A stretch of 64,000 nt of DNA from Acinetobacter variabilis (lineage in GTDB: Bacteria; Pseudomonadota; Gammaproteobacteria; Pseudomonadales; Moraxellaceae): positions 324,504 through 388,503 of the forward strand of contig NZ_KB850113.1 in NCBI RefSeq assembly GCF_000369625.1. Direction: 5' to 3'. Positions 28,638-39,250 of this stretch are shown in pieces; positions within the stretch are counted from its first letter, which is position 1, and each line of letters begins with the position of its first letter. Both the position numbers and the translations under genes were made by a program. The notes under the pieces are model-generated. The model saw nothing but the letters and a program-made list of their open reading frames with translations, ran no database searches and was not told where the DNA came from.

Positions 28638-30467
28638 TTAAGCAGATTTGACCGCTTTAAGAAGTTCAGCTTGGCGTTTTTTCAACGCTTCTGGCAGACG
28701 ATCACCCAATTTGTTGAACAATTCAGTGTGGCTTTCAAGTTCTTTGATCCATTGATCTTTGTCTTGAGAAGTTACAAGGTCAAATTGTTCTTTAGTGAAA
28801 TCAGAACCAGTCCAGTTTAGCTGTTCATAAGTAGGTACACGGCCGATTGGAGTTTCAACAGCATCAGCACGACCTTCACAGCGATCGATGATCCACTCAA
28901 GAACACGCATGTTTTGACCGAAACCAGGCCATACGAAGTTGCCTTCAGCATCACGACGGAACCAGTTCACGTTGTAGATACCAGGAAGCTTGTTACCAGC
29001 AGCAGCAGCTTTCTCGCCAACTTTCTCGCCCATTTCTAACCAGTGAGTGAAGTAGTCAGCCATGTTGTAGCCAGCAAATGGAAGCATCGCAAACGGATCG
29101 CGACGAACGATACCTTGTTGACCAACAGCAGCAGCAGTTGTTTCAGAACCCATGGTGGCAGCTTTATAAACACCATCAACCCAGTCAAATGCTTCTGAAA
29201 TTAGAGGCACTGTGTCTGCACGGCGACCACCGAAGATGAATGCAGAAATTGGAACACCCGCTGGATTTTCCCAATCCGCATCGATAGAAGGGCATTGACC
29301 AGCAGAAACTGTGAAACGAGCGTTCGGATGAGCCGCTTTTTCTTCGCCAGTGTGTGGTTGACCTTTCCAGTTAGTCAGATTCGCAGGTGCTTCTTTAGTC
29401 AGACCTTCCCACCAAACTTCACCGTTGTCAGCCACAGCAACGTTTGTATAGATTACGTCTTTATGAAGAGTTGCCATACAGTTCGGATTCGTTTTGGTAT
29501 TTGTACCAGGAGCTACACCGAAGAAACCAGCTTCAGGGTTGATTGCATATAAACGACCATCTTCACCTGGTTTGATCCAGGCAATATCGTCACCTACAGT
29601 TTCAATTTTCCAACCTTCATAACCTGCTGGTGGAATCAGCATCGCGAAGTTTGTTTTACCACAAGCAGATGGGAATGCAGCTGCGATGTAGTGTTTTTCG
29701 CCTTTAGGGCTAGTCACGCCAAGGATTAGCATATGTTCAGCTAACCAGCCTTGTTGACGACCCATATAAGATGCAATACGTAAAGCCAGGCATTTTTTAC
29801 CTAACAATGCGTTACCGCCGTAACCAGAACCAAATGACCAGATTTCACGAGTTTCTGGGTAGTGCACGATGTATTTTTCTTTGTTGCAAGGCCAAGCAAC
29901 ATCTTTTTGACCTTCTTCAAGTGGTGCACCCACAGTGTGTACGCAAGGAACAAATTCGCCATCTGTGCCTAGAACGTCATAAACAGCTTTACCCATACGA
30001 GCCATTTTAGACATGCTGACTGCCACATAAGGAGAGTCAGTTAATTCGATACCGATGTGCGCAATGTGTGAACCCAAAGGACCCATAGAGAATGGAACCA
30101 CATATAGGGTACGACCTTTCATTGAACCATCAAACAGACCATTCAATTTTTCGCGCATAACTGCTGGATCTTCCCAGTTGTTGGTGGCGCCAGCATCTTC
30201 TTTATTTGCAGAACAGATAAAAGTACGGTCTTCAACACGAGCAACGTCAGAAGGATCAGAATTTGCAAGATAAGAACCAGGATGTTTCTCTTGGTTAAGC
30301 GCTTGCATTGTGCCGTTAGCGATCATCAAGTCGATATAACGTTGATATTCTTCTGCGCTACCGTCACACCATTCAATTTTTGCTGGTTTTGTTAATTTAG
30401 CAATTTCTTCCACCCATGCAATAAGCTTAGGGTGACGAACGAATTCTGGTGCGTTCACTTGGGTCAT
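28638..30467 (-). CDS. pckG: Phosphoenolpyruvate carboxykinase (GTP)
   Basis: This enzyme converts oxaloacetate and GTP to phosphoenolpyruvate, the first step of gluconeogenesis from TCA intermediates. The 609-residue protein matches the length of the GTP-dependent class and has the [15 protein letters not shown] nucleotide loop, the [14 protein letters not shown] segment and the [10 protein letters not shown] block. The ATG at 30467 has AGG at about 7 bases; the frame continues to 30506 without a site. Its leader carries two dyads (30488-30505 and 30513-30539), so control by a repressor is likely. The supply of TCA precursors by kgtP and the sdh/suc genes fits its job. Confidence 0.96.
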   Translation of the reverse strand: MTQVNAPEFVRHPKLIAWVEEIAKLTKPAKIEWCDGSAEEYQRYIDLMIANGTMQALNQEKHPGSYLANSDPSDVARVEDRTFICSANKEDAGATNNWEDPAVMREKLNGLFDGSMKGRTLYVVPFSMGPLGSHIAHIGIELTDSPYVAVSMSKMARMGKAVYDVLGTDGEFVPCVHTVGAPLEEGQKDVAWPCNKEKYIVHYPETREIWSFGSGYGGNALLGKKCLALRIASYMGRQQGWLAEHMLILGVTSPKGEKHYIAAAFPSACGKTNFAMLIPPAGYEGWKIETVGDDIAWIKPGEDGRLYAINPEAGFFGVAPGTNTKTNPNCMATLHKDVIYTNVAVADNGEVWWEGLTKEAPANLTNWKGQPHTGEEKAAHPNARFTVSAGQCPSIDADWENPAGVPISAFIFGGRRADTVPLISEAFDWVDGVYKAATMGSETTAAAVGQQGIVRRDPFAMLPFAGYNMADYFTHWLEMGEKVGEKAAAAGNKLPGIYNVNWFRRDAEGNFVWPGFGQNMRVLEWIIDRCEGRADAVETPIGRVPTYEQLNWTGSDFTKEQFDLVTSQDKDQWIKELESHTELFNKLGDRLPEALKKRQAELLKAVKSA

Positions 30468-30882
30468 GGTGAGGCCTATCTCAAATGTGTACAAAATTTT
30501 GTACAAAGTACAATCTGGTCAATAAAATACTGGCCAGATGAAATATGAAAAAAAAGTGGCTGTATTAAAGCATAAAATCATCAAAAAAATAAGACTAAAG
30601 AAGTGCTGGATTTTATTTGGAATATTATGCTATTTTCTGTTTAAATTTATATAAAACAATAAGATATAAATAAAATCAAAGCCTTAAATATGTATTTATT
30701 ATCTTTATGTGTGGTATTTACTTTAATTATTTACATTTGAATCAAATATTTAATTAAAGTTGTTCAATTGTATTTGTTATTGATTAAATAAATGGTCGCC
30801 ATTCGAATTTTACATAAAGCAACTGTTAATTGTTTATGAATTGGACAAAATGCCAATAGGTGTGCATCAATCTGTGTAAAAA
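30468..30882. other. Divergent spacer between pckG and the lipid-kinase gene
   Basis: This AT-rich 415-base region holds no gene. The pckG-proximal part carries the two dyads listed separately; the rest shows no structure I could assign. Confidence 0.5.
30488..30539 (-). promoter_or_regulatory. Two dyad elements in the pckG leader
   Basis: A perfect 18-base palindrome, TGTACAAAATTTTGTACA (30488-30505), begins 21 bases upstream of the pckG start. Just above it ATCTGGTCA (30513-30521) pairs with TGGCCAGAT (30531-30539) with one G-U. The first looks like a repressor operator; the second may be an RNA hairpin or another site. Confidence 0.6.
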
Positions 30883-31821
30883 ATGTCTAATCAATCTAAA
30901 CCCTTATCTATTATTTATAATCATAGTTCTGGTTTCCGTCTATTTGACCAGCAAGAAAAATATGAGCAATTACTAGATATTTTTGCAGCGCATGATTTTG
31001 AGACTAAAGCCTTTGAAATCAATGATCCAGAACAGTTCAAAACAGTGATTGCTGAAGTATTGCAACGGCATCAACAATCGCCAGATCATGGTGTGGTCGT
31101 GGCAGCAGGAGGAGATGGAACGCTCAATTCAGTCGCCAAACACCTGCTTGAAACTGATATTCCAGTCGGAATATTGCCTTTAGGTACTTTTAACTATGCG
31201 GCAAGATTGCTGGATATTCCCTTAGATTTGGTTGAAGCCGCACAAGTCATTGCAACGGGTCAAACCAAATGTATCCATGTAGCGCGTATTAATCAAGAAA
31301 TCTACCTGAACAATGCTAGTCTGGGCTTATATCCCTTATTTATTAAAAAACGTGAAGACTATAATCGCATATTTGGCCGTCTCCCTTTACATGCCTATAC
31401 CTCAGCACTCGATGTTTTGATTCGTGACCGTAAAGAATTAAAACTGGAAATCTGGGTAGATCAGAAAAAATATCCGGTCAAAACTCCACTGATTTTCTTT
31501 GGCAATAATCCACTTCAACTGGCAGACATGAAAATGCGGATTGCCCAAGCTGCTGAGCAAGGGAAGGTGGCTGGGGTTGTGGTCTCCAAAAGTGACAAGC
31601 TGACGTTATTCAAGCTGGTATATCAGTTAATTCGGGGCAAAATTGATCAAGCCTCCGATGTCTATAGCTTTTCCGCAGATCAGGTGCGAATTGAGTCTAA
31701 ACGCAAAAAATTAATGGTTGCCATAGATGGGGAAACGGTAGAAATGACACCACCGTTAAATATTTCAGTTTTAAAAAATAGTTTAAGTGTAATGGTGCCG
31801 CATGATTCTGCATCTCTCTGA
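30883..31821 (+). CDS. Diacylglycerol/lipid kinase family protein
   Basis: The 312-residue protein belongs to the diacylglycerol-kinase catalytic family (YegS/DgkB type). It carries the nucleotide-binding GGDGT (76-80) in VVVAAGGDGTLNSV, the PLGTFNYAARL segment (about 97-107) and DGE in the C-terminal domain (IDGETVEM). It should phosphorylate a lipid such as diacylglycerol or a related membrane lipid. There is no signal peptide or membrane helix, as in the soluble members. No strong ribosome-binding site is seen. Its last 20 bases overlap the phosphoesterase gene, so the two are translationally linked. Confidence 0.85.
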   Translation: MSNQSKPLSIIYNHSSGFRLFDQQEKYEQLLDIFAAHDFETKAFEINDPEQFKTVIAEVLQRHQQSPDHGVVVAAGGDGTLNSVAKHLLETDIPVGILPLGTFNYAARLLDIPLDLVEAAQVIATGQTKCIHVARINQEIYLNNASLGLYPLFIKKREDYNRIFGRLPLHAYTSALDVLIRDRKELKLEIWVDQKKYPVKTPLIFFGNNPLQLADMKMRIAQAAEQGKVAGVVVSKSDKLTLFKLVYQLIRGKIDQASDVYSFSADQVRIESKRKKLMVAIDGETVEMTPPLNISVLKNSLSVMVPHDSASL

Positions 31822-32578
31822 TCTACATTTTGGTACAGAAAGGCCTGAATGTTTGGAAGCCATCCAGCAATTTTGTTGGGATCATCCGTTGGAAGCAGTG
31901 GTAGTCAGCGGCGATCTCACCCAGCGAGCACGTTTGGGACAATTTTTTGCCTGTAAACGGTTTCTGGATCAGTTGAATACGCCTTATCTGGTGATCCCGG
32001 GGAATCATGACATTCCGCTTTATCATTTATGGAATCGGTTATTTACTCCATTTACCGGGTATCAATTATTTTTTGGTGAACTGGAGCCTGTTTTAGAAAC
32101 TGAACATTTTTGTCTGATTGGGGTAAATTCAATTAGACGTCGATATCATACCAAAGGCCATTTATCACTTGAGCAGATTCAAAGGATTGACCTGAAACTA
32201 CAGCAGGCACCTGCTTCCAAAATTAAGATTATTGTCAGTCATCAACCTTTTTATGTGCCATCTCAGAATAGCCGGGGGTTTAAGGATATTCCCCTGATGG
32301 CCAAAATTGCATTGGAGTCTTGGTCGCAACATGGTCTGTTTGCTTTATTGCATGGGCATTTGCATCGTACCGCAGTCTATGATTTGAACCATATATTCGA
32401 ATTGGGAGGAGATCATCCAGTTTATGATGTCCATGCCGGGACTTCTGCGTCACATCGGCTCCATAAGAATCAGCCGAATAGCTTTAATGCAATTGATGCA
32501 ACAGGAAAAATTACGCAATATTGTTTTGATGAACAGTTAAAAACCTTTGTTCCACAGCCTGATCCCATAAATAAATAG
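31802..32578 (+). CDS. Calcineurin-like metallophosphoesterase
   Basis: The 258-residue protein has the two-metal phosphoesterase motifs in order: SDLHFG (Asp7, His9), SGDLTQ (Asp38), PGNHD (Asn68, His69), VSHQPF and HGHLHR. This is the pattern of class III cyclic-nucleotide phosphodiesterases and lipid pyrophosphatases (CpdA-like), so the substrate could be a cyclic nucleotide or a phospholipid. The start overlaps the end of the lipid-kinase gene by 20 bases. The overlap suggests joint control and perhaps a shared lipid or signalling role, which is an inference. Confidence 0.88.
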   Translation: MILHLSDLHFGTERPECLEAIQQFCWDHPLEAVVVSGDLTQRARLGQFFACKRFLDQLNTPYLVIPGNHDIPLYHLWNRLFTPFTGYQLFFGELEPVLETEHFCLIGVNSIRRRYHTKGHLSLEQIQRIDLKLQQAPASKIKIIVSHQPFYVPSQNSRGFKDIPLMAKIALESWSQHGLFALLHGHLHRTAVYDLNHIFELGGDHPVYDVHAGTSASHRLHKNQPNSFNAIDATGKITQYCFDEQLKTFVPQPDPINK

Positions 32579-32636
32579 ACAAAAAATACGCAATCCATCA
32601 AAAAATTAAAAAAAAACCAATTTTTTTTCATTTTTG

Positions 32637-32690
32637 CCCTTGAAGCATTTTATTCCATCTCCATAAAAAGGACATCAAAAAATTTTGATG
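32637..32690 (+). promoter_or_regulatory. Candidate heat-shock (sigma32) promoter and leader palindrome of groESL
   Basis: CCCTTGAAG (32637-32645) and CTCCATA (32659-32665) are 14 bases apart and close to the sigma32 boxes CTTGAAA and CCCCAT. A leader palindrome, CATCAAAA (32673-32680) / TTTTGATG (32683-32690), follows. No CIRCE element (the HrcA site) is visible. Confidence 0.55.
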
Positions 32691-32756
32691 ATGACCAATG
32701 GAATAAATAAGTCGTCATCGGTGATCTAAAAAAGACTTAGTCTGATGGAGTTATTT

Positions 32757-33047
32757 ATGAGCAACATTCGTCCATTACATGACCGCGTTGTTATTCGTCG
32801 TGTTGAAGAAGAAACAAAAACAGCTGGGGGCATCTTACTTCCAGGTTCTGCTGCTGAAAAACCTGCACAAGGTGAAATCATTGCAGTTGGTAATGGTCAA
32901 ATCACTGACAATGGCGTACGCGCGTTAGACGTAAAAGTTGGCGACAAAGTATTGTTCGGTACTTATGCAGGTACAACTGTAAAAGTAAACGGCGAAGAAC
33001 TTTTAATCATGAAAGAGTCTGACATCCTAGCAGTATTAGAAGCTTAA
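32757..33047 (+). CDS. groES: Co-chaperonin GroES
   Basis: GroES caps the GroEL ring and is needed for protein folding. The 96-residue length is standard; the motifs are [13 protein letters not shown], the mobile loop [18 protein letters not shown] and [12 protein letters not shown]. The ATG at 32757 has GGAG at 8 bases, so the four codons of open frame upstream are not used. It is followed 69 bases later by groL in one heat-shock operon. The leader carries a likely sigma32 promoter. Confidence 0.97.
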   Translation: MSNIRPLHDRVVIRRVEEETKTAGGILLPGSAAEKPAQGEIIAVGNGQITDNGVRALDVKVGDKVLFGTYAGTTVKVNGEELLIMKESDILAVLEA

Positions 33048-34751
<1,704 letters not shown>

Positions 34752-34774
34752 TTCATCGTTCGATCATATGATGT

Positions 34775-34804
34775 AAAAAATCCCCGCTTTTGCGGGGATT
34801 TTTT
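34775..34804 (+). terminator. Intrinsic terminator of groESL
   Basis: AAAAAATCCCCGC / GCGGGGATTTTTT around a TTTT loop, 23 bases after the groL stop. Confidence 0.92.
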
Positions 34805-34925
34805 ATTAAGTTACAAAATGATTAAGGTGATTTTTTAACGTAAGCATCCGGCTAACACAGCCTTACCAAGCGATCCTATAAGCCTTAATTTAGTTCCCAC
34901 CTAAAAACAAGTGGGGACTTAATCC

Positions 34926-35309
34926 ATGAACATGGATATATATTCAGCAACACCTCCTGTTGCTAAAAAACGCCGAAAATACAGCAAAGAATTCAAACTC
35001 AGTATTGTCAATGCCTGCAAAAATCCTAATACCTCGATCGCTTCGGTCACACTGCAACATAGTATTAATGCCAACCTTGTCAGTCGTTGGATCAGGATCT
35101 TCAGCCATCATGAGGGTGCCGTGCAGGATCCTACTCATGTGAATCCAGCATTTATTGCTTTGCCTTACACTGCTGCAATCAGCCAACCTATTGATGAGAG
35201 GATCACGTTGTGTATCACCGTGCCTCATACGAATAATGATATTCAGCTAAAATGGCAGACATCAGAAATACCTGCCTTGGCAGAATTACTCAAGGCACTT
35301 GCAACATGA
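34926..35309 (+). CDS. tnpA: IS66 family TnpA-like protein
   Basis: This 127-residue protein is the first accessory frame of the element. Its N-terminus, KRRKYSKEFKLSIVNACKNP, and the following HSINANLVSRWIRIF form the helix-turn-helix typical of the Orf1 of IS66 and IS911 transposases. A GGGGACTTAATCC stretch precedes the ATG. The stop codon overlaps the tnpB start (ATGA), which suggests coupled translation. It helps transposition by DNA binding, although its exact role in IS66 is not certain. Confidence 0.9.
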   Translation: MNMDIYSATPPVAKKRRKYSKEFKLSIVNACKNPNTSIASVTLQHSINANLVSRWIRIFSHHEGAVQDPTHVNPAFIALPYTAAISQPIDERITLCITVPHTNNDIQLKWQTSEIPALAELLKALAT

Positions 35310-35641
35310 TCCGCATTGATGAAATCTGGTTGTCTACTCAGCCCATGGACATGCGTGCAGGTATGGATACGACCATGGCTCAGGTGGTGAGAGCCTTTGG
35401 CTACATCAAACCGCATTGTGCTTACCTGTTCTGTAATAAACGTGGCCATCGCATGAAAGTGCTGGTACATGATGGATTGGGCATCTGGCTGTGTGCCCGG
35501 CGGCTGGAACAGGGCAAATTTCACTGGGCTCAAGTTCACCAAGGTGAAACCGTGGCCCTCAGCCCGGAACAGTTACAGGCACTGATCCAAGGTTTGCCCT
35601 GGCAGCGCATTGGACGACAGCAGGTGGTGACGATGCTTTAA
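35306..35641 (+). CDS. tnpB: IS66 family TnpB (Orf2)
   Basis: The 111-residue IS66 Orf2 starts at the ATG that overlaps the tnpA stop. It carries the family hallmark PMDMRAGMD near the N-terminus and the central AYLFCNKRGHRMKVLVHDGLG block. The longer frame from 35252 is not expected to be used. The protein is required for efficient transposition of IS66 members, but how it acts is not settled. tnpC follows after 74 bases. Confidence 0.93.
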   Translation: MIRIDEIWLSTQPMDMRAGMDTTMAQVVRAFGYIKPHCAYLFCNKRGHRMKVLVHDGLGIWLCARRLEQGKFHWAQVHQGETVALSPEQLQALIQGLPWQRIGRQQVVTML

Positions 35642-35715
35642 ACCAGGCTCGACCATTCTGCTATTCTCCAAACGTTCTATTTCATTCTTCTCATGACCTC
35701 AGGCATACTGCGGTC

Positions 35716-37299
35716 ATGAATACGCTGCCTGACTTAAGCCAACTGACCCATGAACAACTGCTGGAATTCACCAGGCAGTTGGCGCTGCAGCATCAGTCTC
35801 TAGCACAATCAAACCAACAATTGGATGCCAAAGTTCAACATCTTTCTATTCTCAATCAAAAATACGAGCATGAACTGGCGCTGTTTAAAAAGCACAAATT
35901 CGCCCAAAAGAATGAACACTTAACGGCAAAACAAATCCATCTCTGGGATGAAGCGGTTGAAGAAGATATTGCCGCGGTTGATCTAGAACTGGAACGGCTA
36001 AATGCAGATAAAACCAATGCAGCGACACAGAAAGCCAAAACCAATAAACCTAAACGTCGACCACTGCCAGATCATCTACACACCATCCGTATTGAGCATG
36101 AACCTGCATCAACCCAATGTGCTTGTGGCTGCCAACTCCGTCGTATCGGCGAAGATGTCAGTGAAAAACTGCATTTCAGACCGGCACAGTTCTATAAGGA
36201 ACAGCATGTGCGTGGTAAATGGGTCTGTGATCAGTGTGACACTCTAACTCAGCAAGCGATGCCCGCCTATGTGATTGATAAAGGCATTGCTTCACCTGAA
36301 TTGCTCAGCCATGTGCTGGTATCGAAGTATGCCGATCATTTGCCGCTGTACCGTCAGCGCCTGATCTATCAGCGGGCTGGCATTGATCTGTCCAGATCCA
36401 CTTTATCTGATTGGATAGGTCGCTGCGGTGTAGAACTGGAACCTCTGGCCAATGCCTTAAAAGAGGTGGTGCTGCAACAGCGGGTGCTGCATGCAGATGA
36501 AACACCGGTCACCATCATGCGGATGGGTGAGAATAATAAAAAACCGAAGAAAGGTTATGTCTGGGCCTATGCCACCACACAGTATAATCCAGTTCAGGCG
36601 GTGATCTATGACTTTCAGGATAGTCGTTCAGGCCAGCATGCTGAAGAGTTCTTGAAAGGCTGGCAGGGCTATCTAGTCTGTGATGATTACAGTGGTTATA
36701 AAGCACGTTTTAAATCAGGCCAGGTGATTGAGGTGGGGTGCATGGCCCATGCACGTCGTAAATTCCATGAACTGCATGTAACTGGGAAAAGTCAGGTTGC
36801 TGAACAGGCCTTAGTGCTGATTCAGAAACTGTATGCGATAGAAGCAGAACTCAGGAAAAAGACCGATGGTACAGCGGAAGACCGCCGCGAATACCGACAA
36901 CAGCATAGTCAACCAGTGATGCAACAACTATATGAATGGCTCAACCAACATCATCTGACAGTGCCATCGAGTTCTCCCACCGCCAAGGCTATCAATTACA
37001 CTCTGAAGCGTTGGCCAGCCTTAAGCCGCTATCTGGATGATGGCAATCTACCGATATGCAACAATTGGGTAGAGAATCAGATGCGTCCCTGGGCGTTGGG
37101 ACGCAAGAACTGGCTGTTTGCAGGTTCGCTGCGCAGTGGTCAGCGAGCGGCAAACATCATGACTTTAATCCAGTCAGCAAAGCTGAATGGCTTGGATCCG
37201 TATGCCTATTTAAGTGATGTGCTGAAAAGGTTACCGACACACAAAGTGACCCAAATTGAAGAATTGCTGCCGCACTGCTGGAAACCTAAATCGAATTAA
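35716..37299 (+). CDS. tnpC: IS66 family transposase TnpC
   Basis: The 527-residue transposase has an N-terminal coiled coil (about 20-60), a zinc-binding CACGCQLR and CDQC region (about 132-175), and a DDE catalytic core: Asp261 in HADETPV, Asp323 or Asp324 in CDDYSGY and Glu453 in NNWVENQMRPWALGRKNW. The C-terminal PLPTHKVTQIEELLP-type end is typical of IS66. The frame is intact with no internal stop, so the element may still be active. Confidence 0.95.
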   Translation: MNTLPDLSQLTHEQLLEFTRQLALQHQSLAQSNQQLDAKVQHLSILNQKYEHELALFKKHKFAQKNEHLTAKQIHLWDEAVEEDIAAVDLELERLNADKTNAATQKAKTNKPKRRPLPDHLHTIRIEHEPASTQCACGCQLRRIGEDVSEKLHFRPAQFYKEQHVRGKWVCDQCDTLTQQAMPAYVIDKGIASPELLSHVLVSKYADHLPLYRQRLIYQRAGIDLSRSTLSDWIGRCGVELEPLANALKEVVLQQRVLHADETPVTIMRMGENNKKPKKGYVWAYATTQYNPVQAVIYDFQDSRSGQHAEEFLKGWQGYLVCDDYSGYKARFKSGQVIEVGCMAHARRKFHELHVTGKSQVAEQALVLIQKLYAIEAELRKKTDGTAEDRREYRQQHSQPVMQQLYEWLNQHHLTVPSSSPTAKAINYTLKRWPALSRYLDDGNLPICNNWVENQMRPWALGRKNWLFAGSLRSGQRAANIMTLIQSAKLNGLDPYAYLSDVLKRLPTHKVTQIEELLPHCWKPKSN

Positions 37300-37326
37300 A
37301 AAATAGGTATGGGATTCAGCGGACGC

Positions 37327-37827
37327 TTACTTTTTAACTAATTTATAATTCAGATTACTCTGTATTTCCTTACCTGTTTCTATATCACGAGCTTCAACGA
37401 AATTATCACCTACATAAAACTTCCGGTTTTCAGCTTTTTCATCTAGGACGATAATAGAAGGTTGTTGAGGATCGAAAGTGAAGCTACCTTTGGTCTCAAT
37501 TTCATTATTTCCAGTTTTACCTAAATATTCCTCACTCAATTCATAAGTTTTGTCAGGATTAAGATCTAGTTCAACTTTAATCCCTTCGCAGTCAGCACAC
37601 GGGAAAACACCCTCATATTCGCCTGCCCAGTTTGAGTTGACAGTAGCATTACTGGTCATCTCAGTACTCATATTGCTTTGACTATTTATAGTCTCTGTAG
37701 TAACAGGAGCATTTGTGGTATTAGATTGAGAATCTGCGCCGGCTATATCGCGGTCGTTCTGTTTAGAACATGCACTTAAACTAGTAACCGTTACTACCAA
37801 TAAAGCAGACCATAGTATTTTTTTCAT
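37327..37827 (-). CDS. NlpE-like lipoprotein with IS66 at its 3' end
   Basis: The 166-residue lipoprotein has a signal peptide ending in the lipobox LSAC (Cys20) and a Ser/Thr/Asn-rich linker, then an NlpE N-terminal-type domain with the cysteine pair Cys77-Ala-Asp-Cys80 in VFPCADCEGI and a beta-rich end. NlpE is an outer-membrane sensor in E. coli that signals envelope and copper stress. The stop codon (37327-37329) lies inside the IS66 end: without the insertion the frame would read two codons further, ending KLVKKSP. The loss of two residues is unlikely to matter, so I keep it as a gene. Confidence 0.85.
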   Translation of the reverse strand: MKKILWSALLVVTVTSLSACSKQNDRDIAGADSQSNTTNAPVTTETINSQSNMSTEMTSNATVNSNWAGEYEGVFPCADCEGIKVELDLNPDKTYELSEEYLGKTGNNEIETKGSFTFDPQQPSIIVLDEKAENRKFYVGDNFVEARDIETGKEIQSNLNYKLVKK

Positions 37828-38057
37828 TGAAGATCATCCTCTTGTTCTTCTGTTCTAGGATTTACATTAGAAGTATGAGCTATCAATATACAGAGGGATC
37901 TTGTTAAAAATTGATTCGTTAAGTGAAACGGATTAAATATATGTAGATGAGAAACTAAGATAATTAAAATACAAAATAAGCGATTGGTTTTCTTTAGTTT
38001 TATTTTATAAACCTTAAGGTTATGATTTGATAGAAATAATTATTAAAAAGAGCGGTC

Positions 38058-39212
38058 ATGAAAGCAGAACAGGAAAATAATATCATCGCGAAAATTTATG
38101 ATGCTGCTTTATTGCCTGCTTTATGGCTGGAGGTCATTCAGGATATTGTGCAATATACCCAGAGTCATAGTGCAATTTTTACCGGCCTTGATCAATTCAA
38201 TCCAGCCTATGACTTTGTTTATACTTACAATATCCCGGAAGAAAGTCTGGCTGCTTATCAGGAGGAACGGATTCGGGTCATTGACATGAAGCTGCACATG
38301 CCTCTATGGAATGAAATTGATATGGGGGAGGCACTTAATCAGGACTGCCGTCATTATGCAGATCAACCTAGAACAGAACAGTATATTTTTTATGAAAAAT
38401 GCCTTAAGCCTACAGGGATAGGGTATATGGCGGGAGTATTGCTGGACAGAGGAAACTATCGCTGGGCAGTCATGGGACTACATCGTGCTCCACACACTCA
38501 AGGTTTTGAAGCAGCTGAACTGAATTTTCTCAAACGGATCGGCATACATTTGCGTCGCTCTTTACAGATTCATCGGCAAATCAGTTTGGTACAACAAGAC
38601 AATATCAGCTTATATACTGTATTGGACTGTTTAAAAATCGGTATTATTTTGCTGGATCAGGATCTCAAGTTATCTTATTCAAATCCACTGGCACAAAGCA
38701 TGATTGAAGCTTCAACGTGTTTGGAAATGGATATACATAACCGTCTGAAAATACCGGTAGGTGATCAGGAACGTCTGGAAAGATTGCTATCCAGTGCTTT
38801 GCTGGAAGAGACCAGTATGCCGAGTGAAATAGGCGGAGTCTTGGCTCTGCAGGATTCTAAAATGCAGTAATTGATGCTCACTGTTGTGTCTTTTAAAAGA
38901 TTAAAAAAGATGCAGCAATTTTCTGAAGCTCAGCATCAGATTGCTGTATTTATGACAGACAAAAATTGGCATTATTCATTATCCAGAGCTTATTTACAGC
39001 AAGCATATCAACTGTCAAAACGTGAATTTGATTTGTGTGAGCTTTTAATCAATGGCTATAAATTAGAAGAAATTGCGGCGAAATGTGGGATCACTTTAAG
39101 TTCAGTACGCACTTATTTTAAGAATATTTATGAAAAAACTGACTGCACTTCACAAATTGAACTGATGCACTTATTGATGGGATGTGCGATTCATTTTGAA
39201 CATATTAATTAA
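38058..39212 (+). pseudogene. LuxR-type regulator interrupted by an in-frame stop
   Basis: Two frames in the same phase, 38058-38870 (270 residues) and 38871-39212, are divided by a single TAA (38868-38870) in the context AAA ATG CAG TAA TTG ATG. The first part has a PAS/GAF-like sensor region; the second ends with a LuxR-type helix-turn-helix (LSKREFDLCELLINGYKLEEIA, then GITLSSVRTYFKNIYEKT). Together they match one protein of about 384 residues. A single base change would repair the frame. A second translation start for the HTH part is possible but has no ribosome-binding site. Confidence 0.68.
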
Positions 39213-39213
39213 A

Positions 39214-39241
39214 CCTACCTAAAGATAATTCTTTAGGTAGG
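39214..39241. terminator. Hairpin between convergent genes
   Basis: CCTACCTAAAG / CTTTAGGTAGG, 11 perfect pairs around ATAATT, between the LuxR pseudogene and the lipoprotein gene. The T run is weak on both sides, so it may act as a partial bidirectional terminator. Confidence 0.6.
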
Positions 39242-39250
39242 CTGTGCTCA

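Larger units (their letters stand above)
34840..37330 (+). mobile_element. Complete IS66-family insertion sequence
   Basis: The element runs from GTAAGCATCCG at the left to CGGACGCTTAC at the right, which are imperfect inverted ends of the GTAAGC type found in IS66. It is flanked by an exact 8-base duplication TTTTTAAC at 34832-34839 and 37331-37338, so the insertion is well preserved. It carries tnpA, tnpB and tnpC. It inserted into the 3' end of the convergent NlpE-like gene and downstream of the groESL terminator. Length 2491 bases. Confidence 0.93.

Noticed and set aside
32579..32756. CIRCE element before groES
   Set aside because: No TTAGCACTC/GAGTGCTAA pair is present; only a different palindrome and sigma32-like boxes are seen.
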